This document shows, in pieces, positions 46,644 through 50,393 of a stretch of 50,393 nucleotides of DNA. The translations under genes were made by a program, and so were the position numbers. Within the stretch, counting starts at the first letter, position 1; each line of letters begins with the position of its first letter. Source of the DNA: Bacillota bacterium (GTDB lineage Bacteria; Bacillota; UBA994; UBA5500). Location: NCBI GenBank assembly GCA_023436245.1, contig JAEZJZ010000106.1, forward strand, positions 1 to 50,393. Direction: 5' to 3'. Under the pieces are notes generated by a model. The model was not told the origin of the DNA. It saw only the letters and a program-made list of their open reading frames with translations, and ran no database searches.

Positions 46644-49600
46644 CTAGATCAGCCCCGACTGCCGCAGGAAGCGCTGCATGATTGCCGCAGCTTCTGCCCG
46701 GGTGATGATGTCCTTCGGGGCTATCACATTCCCTGGCCTGCCTCCGATGATTCCGGACTTGAGACAGGCGGCCACCACGTTGCACGCCCAGCCACTGACC
46801 CGGGCACTGTCGGCATACGCCGCCAATGTGGTGTTCACTTCTGCAGCGGACAACACGCTGGACAGTTTGGTCAGGCGCATCGCCGAAACGACGATGGCCA
46901 TTGCCTCCTCACGAGTGAGTTCGCGGTCAGCCCCAAACTTGCTCCCAGGCAGACCACCCATGATGTGGTATTGGTAAGCTGTCAGAATGTGACCGTACTG
47001 CCTATGGCTAGCATGAAGGTCAACGAACGGACTTTCCCCTGTCTCGGGGCGCAAACCGAGTGCCTTGACGATGGTGGCGGCGAACTCGCCCCGCGTGATA
47101 GCCTTGTTCGGCCCAAAGGCTTCGCTAGTCTCTCCTGCCATCACCAAACGAGAAGCCATGTCATTCACCGGCCCCTTTGCCCAGTGTCCGGTCATGTCCT
47201 GGAACTCAGTCGGGTTCCAGATGACAGAGTAGACGCTATTGGTCAGGCTGTTGATTTTGGCATAGTATTTGCCGTCAATCATGACGATGGTGGTAGGCAC
47301 ATGGCTGAAGGTACCATCGTCGTTCAGCACCACACCAGTGGTGATTCGCGCGGGGTCGATCCCGTCAGGAATCGCGACCATCCGTTCGACATAGCCACTG
47401 AACCTGCTCACCTCGACCGACTTGTCCTCATGAGTGCACTTAATGGTGAACTCTATGGGTTTGACCACTACCTGGTAGTTGTTCCGGTCAGCCGTGTCTT
47501 CCACGATGCGCACTGTGTCGGCTGGCGGCTCAGCCACATGAACGCTCACCTTCACATCCTGCAGACCAACACCATCGCCCAGTTGCTCAGCAACACTGTC
47601 AATGCTGATCTGACTGGCTGGCAAGGTGTAGGTTACCCGCTCAGTCTTGATCTCCAGAACGGCAGACTTAGTCTCCATGTTCTTGACAGTCTGTCCAGTC
47701 AGCTCGCCAATAACCAGATCGGCGCCGGTGTTCACTGGCAATGTCACCGTCGCATTGTCGCCCTCCTGCTCCAGCCGTTCTTCCAACTTATCGGGATCAA
47801 TCACCACAGTTGTCACCGTTCTGTCGTCTTCAGTAGTGGTGGTAGCTGTGGCCGATTCGTCCTGCGTTTCACCATTGACGATGATCGCGATACCGACATT
47901 ACCAGCAGGTGGAATCGGAGGTGCTGGTGGCTTCGGAGGCTCAGGCTCATCGGTAATTGAAGCTGTAGTTGTGCATGGGTTCAGTTGATAGTTGCCAGCA
48001 TCGGTGCCGGCTAGAGCCAGACCATTGACCGCCACAGGCTTGTTCACCCCAATGAGTGCATCAGCAAAGGACCCTGAAGCCTGGGAGGTGTCCAGATGAA
48101 CATCATCACCTAGTACAACCCCGACCAAGCTTGCTTCGCTAGTGAGCAGAGACACGGCAGCAGTACCGTCCGCGTACTTGCTCAGTGCGACGATGCCCGA
48201 GACGCTGAGCTGCTTGGGTGTGATCGTCGCCGCTGTGGTGTATGGCTGCAGCGCGTAATTGCCTACATCTGCGCCATTCAGTGTCAGATCAGCTACTGTT
48301 ACCGTCTTACCTACGCCGACATTCTTGTCCGCAAAGGTGCCGGTGGCTGCGTCCGTGATGAGCGTCAGGTCGTCTCCGTTAACCGCTCCACTCAGCGCTG
48401 CTGCTGTCTTGTCGAGGGCAACGTTCATCGTGCCGTCATAGACCCTATCAAGAGCCTGGATACCAGTGGCGTCGACCGCCTTCGCGGTAATCGTCGCCGT
48501 GGTGGTGTATGGCTGCAGGGCGTAGTTCCCGGCGTCTACCCCACTCAGCGCCAGACCAGCTACTGTTACCGTCTTGCCCACACCGACCGTCTTGTCCGCG
48601 AAGGTGCCTATGGCCACGTCCGTGACCAGGACCAAGTCATCTCCGTCAACGACTCCGCTCAGGCTGGCTGCGCCCCTTTCGAGAGCGGCATTGGTCGTGC
48701 CGTCATAGACTCTATCCAGAGCCGCAATGTCCTTTGCGTCAACAGCCTTTTGCGTGATCGTCGCTGTGATGGTGTAGGGTTGCAGGGCGTAGTTCCCTGC
48801 GTCCACCCCACTCAGCGTCAGCCCAGCGACTGTTACCGTCTTGCCTACACCGACCTTCTTATCAAAGAAGGTGCCGGTAGCGGCGTCCGTGACGAGCGCT
48901 AGGCCATCACCGTCTACGACTCCGCTTAACCCTGCTGCGGTCTTATCGAGAGCGGCATTAACTGAGCTGTCGTAGACTCTGTCCAGCGCTGTGATGCCAG
49001 TTGCATCAACAGCCTTCCGTGTGATTGCTGCCGTAGTGGTGTAAGGCTGCAGGTCATAGTTACCTGCGTCTACCCCACTCAACGTCAGGTCAGCTACTGT
49101 TACTGTCTTGCCTGAGCCGACGTTCTTGTCCAAGAAGGTGCCGGTGGCTGCGTCGGTGACGAGAACTAGATCGTCTCCGTCAACGACTCCGCTCAACCCT
49201 GCGGCTGTCTTGTCGAGAGCGGCATTGATTGAGCCGTCATAGACTCTATCCAGCGCTGTGATGCCAGTTGCATCAGCAGCCTTTTGCGTGATCGTCGCTG
49301 TGGTGGTGCAAGGCTGCAGCGCATAGTTGCCTACGTCTGCGCCACTAAGCGCCAAGCCGGCTACCGTCACTGTCTTGCCTACGCCGGCGTTCTCGTCCAA
49401 GAAGGTGCCGGCAGCGCCATCCGTAACCAGCGCTAGGCCATCGCCGGCGATAACTCCGCTTAAGCCGGCCAAGCTTTTGTCCAGGGCGGCATTGCTCGTG
49501 CCGTCATAGACCCTATCAAGAGCCTGGATACCAGTGGCGTCGACCGCCTTCGCGGTTATCGTCGCCGTGGTGGTGTATGGCTGCAAGACGTAGTTCCCTG

Positions 49601-50393
49601 CATCAACCCCACTCAGGGTCAGGCCAGCGACTGCCACCGTCTTGTCTACGCCGACCTGCTTATCCGCAGAGATACCCACAGCTGCGTCCGTGACCAGGAC
49701 CAAGCCATCTCCGTCAACAACCCCACTTAACCCAGCTGCATTCTTATCAAGAGCCGCATTGTTTGAGCCGTCATAAACCCTGTCCAGCGCTGTGATGCCC
49801 GTTACATCGACAGCCTTTCGCATGATCGTCGCTGCGGTAGTGTACGGCTGTAGGGCGTAGTTCCCTGCGTCTACCCCACTCAGCGTCAGGCCAGCGACGG
49901 TTACCGCCTTACCTACGCCGACGTTCTTGTCCAAGAAGGTGCCAGTGGCCGCATCTGTGACGATCGTTAGGCCATCACCGTCGACGACTTCGCTCAACCC
50001 TGCGGCTGTCTTGTCCAGAGCGGCATTAACTGAGCCGTCGTAGACTCTATCAACAGCTGTGATGCCGGTTGCTTCGACCGCCTTCGCCGTGATTGTGGCT
50101 GTGGTAGTGTACGGCTGTAGGACGTAGTTCCCTGCATCAACCCCACTAAGCCCCAGGTCAGCAACCGTTACCGTCTTACCTACGCCGACCTTCTTGTCCG
50201 CAAAGGTGCCGTCGGCAGCGTCGGTGACGAGAACCAGGTCGTCTCCGTCAACCGCTCCACTCAGCGCTGCTGCTGTCTTGTCGAGGGCAACGTTCATCGT
50301 GCCGTCATAGACCCTGTCAAGAGCCTGGATACCAGTGGCGTCGACCGCCTTCGCGGTAATCGTCGCCGTGGTGGTGTATGGCTGCAGGGCGTA
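46644..50393 (-). CDS. S-layer-homology protein with YDG-domain repeats (partial, 5' end outside)
   Basis: The 1250 codons present are the C-terminal part of a giant cell-surface protein. From the right edge inward there are eight near-identical repeats of 88-89 residues, each with ALDRVYDGT, a GDDL core, GVGKTVTVAGL and DAGNYALQPYTTTATI, the YDG/MBG fold. A ninth, divergent repeat and a Pro-rich linker follow, then a beta-rich region (about 800-1030) and three SLH domains (last 200 residues, starting FQDMTGHWAKGPVNDMA) that bind secondary cell-wall polymer. The reading frame is open to the end of the window. Repeats 1 and 8 are almost identical in DNA. Confidence 0.93.
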   Translation of the reverse strand, partial: YALQPYTTTATITAKAVDATGIQALDRVYDGTMNVALDKTAAALSGAVDGDDLVLVTDAADGTFADKKVGVGKTVTVADLGLSGVDAGNYVLQPYTTTATITAKAVEATGITAVDRVYDGSVNAALDKTAAGLSEVVDGDGLTIVTDAATGTFLDKNVGVGKAVTVAGLTLSGVDAGNYALQPYTTAATIMRKAVDVTGITALDRVYDGSNNAALDKNAAGLSGVVDGDGLVLVTDAAVGISADKQVGVDKTVAVAGLTLSGVDAGNYVLQPYTTTATITAKAVDATGIQALDRVYDGTSNAALDKSLAGLSGVIAGDGLALVTDGAAGTFLDENAGVGKTVTVAGLALSGADVGNYALQPCTTTATITQKAADATGITALDRVYDGSINAALDKTAAGLSGVVDGDDLVLVTDAATGTFLDKNVGSGKTVTVADLTLSGVDAGNYDLQPYTTTAAITRKAVDATGITALDRVYDSSVNAALDKTAAGLSGVVDGDGLALVTDAATGTFFDKKVGVGKTVTVAGLTLSGVDAGNYALQPYTITATITQKAVDAKDIAALDRVYDGTTNAALERGAASLSGVVDGDDLVLVTDVAIGTFADKTVGVGKTVTVAGLALSGVDAGNYALQPYTTTATITAKAVDATGIQALDRVYDGTMNVALDKTAAALSGAVNGDDLTLITDAATGTFADKNVGVGKTVTVADLTLNGADVGNYALQPYTTAATITPKQLSVSGIVALSKYADGTAAVSLLTSEASLVGVVLGDDVHLDTSQASGSFADALIGVNKPVAVNGLALAGTDAGNYQLNPCTTTASITDEPEPPKPPAPPIPPAGNVGIAIIVNGETQDESATATTTTEDDRTVTTVVIDPDKLEERLEQEGDNATVTLPVNTGADLVIGELTGQTVKNMETKSAVLEIKTERVTYTLPASQISIDSVAEQLGDGVGLQDVKVSVHVAEPPADTVRIVEDTADRNNYQVVVKPIEFTIKCTHEDKSVEVSRFSGYVERMVAIPDGIDPARITTGVVLNDDGTFSHVPTTIVMIDGKYYAKINSLTNSVYSVIWNPTEFQDMTGHWAKGPVNDMASRLVMAGETSEAFGPNKAITRGEFAATIVKALGLRPETGESPFVDLHASHRQYGHILTAYQYHIMGGLPGSKFGADRELTREEAMAIVVSAMRLTKLSSVLSAAEVNTTLAAYADSARVSGWACNVVAACLKSGIIGGRPGNVIAPKDIITRAEAAAIMQRFLRQSGLI
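48200..50393. repeat. Tandem 264-267-base coding repeats (YDG domains)
   Basis: Eight units of 264-267 bases encode the YDG domains. A common segment, GAGCCTGGATACCAGTGGCG, recurs at about 48455, 49520 and 50320. Between 48371 and 48530 and between 50239 and the window end about 150 bases are almost identical, although other units differ more. Confidence 0.85.

Noticed and set aside
46449..46785. N-terminal extension of the PPC-dockerin protein
   Set aside because: It precedes a clear signal peptide and overlaps the S-layer gene end; GGAGAGGT supports the ATG at 46446.
48200..50393. Regular 264-267-base repeats as a possible CRISPR or satellite array
   Set aside because: The repeats are in frame and encode YDG protein domains; there are no short repeats with unique spacers.

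Overview
The window looks like the chromosome of a GC-rich Gram-positive anaerobe of the Bacillota, probably a spore former. This is inferred from strong AGGAGG ribosome binding sites, many GTG/TTG starts, S-layer-homology (SLH) and dockerin surface proteins, Spo0A-box-like sites, PAS-GGDEF-HD-GYP signalling proteins, a HdrB-like cysteine-rich protein and dispersed palindromic repeats. No rRNA, tRNA, CRISPR array, intact insertion sequence or prophage was seen. The genus cannot be fixed from this sequence.

Region 1 (1-6 kb, mostly minus strand): a promoter reading off the left edge; a three-gene oxidoreductase operon (4-TM membrane protein, gluconate-dehydrogenase subunit-3-like protein, GMC flavoprotein); a cobalamin-binding regulator-like protein; a DEAD-box RNA helicase with a good promoter and a long 5' leader. 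Region 2 (6-17.3 kb): three large PAS-GGDEF-HD-GYP cyclic-di-GMP proteins, interleaved with a small FMN-binding protein and a DUF4153 membrane protein. Two of the three share a TGTCGAATCT motif about 125 bases upstream of their starts. Region 3 (17.5-23.5 kb): an orphan membrane protein, two FtsX-type ABC permeases (one with a C-terminal barrel-sandwich domain), a lipoprotein and two methyltransferases. No ABC ATPase is present. Region 4 (23.5-27.7 kb): two MalT-like LuxR regulators flanking a DUF2442 protein. One lacks the ATPase half; the other is split by a one-base frameshift.

Region 5 (27.8-34.7 kb): a UvrD-type helicase translationally coupled to a glyoxalase-fold protein, a D-Ala-D-Ala carboxypeptidase, an HdrB-like CCG-domain protein, an MFS exporter with an apparent promoter and 8-codon leader peptide, and an SH3/zinc-ribbon protein. 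A 40-base relic of an MFS gene lies downstream. Region 6 (35-38.3 kb): two SEC-C zinc-motif proteins and an AraC/GyrI-like regulator. Region 7 (38.4-43.2 kb): a nucleotidyltransferase and a divergent UvrA paralogue transcribed away from the AraC gene, then a Phd/RelE-type toxin-antitoxin pair with its own terminator. Region 8 (43.5 kb to the end): a creatininase-family hydrolase, a secreted PPC-repeat/dockerin protein, and the 3' part of a giant YDG-repeat S-layer protein that runs off the right edge.

Four dispersed repeat families (A: GTAGGGG-type palindromes; B: GGAACG..CTGTCC..CGTTCC palindromes; C: TGTCATnCTGAG-type; D: a roughly 70-base element) fill most intergenic gaps and often sit just after stop codons.
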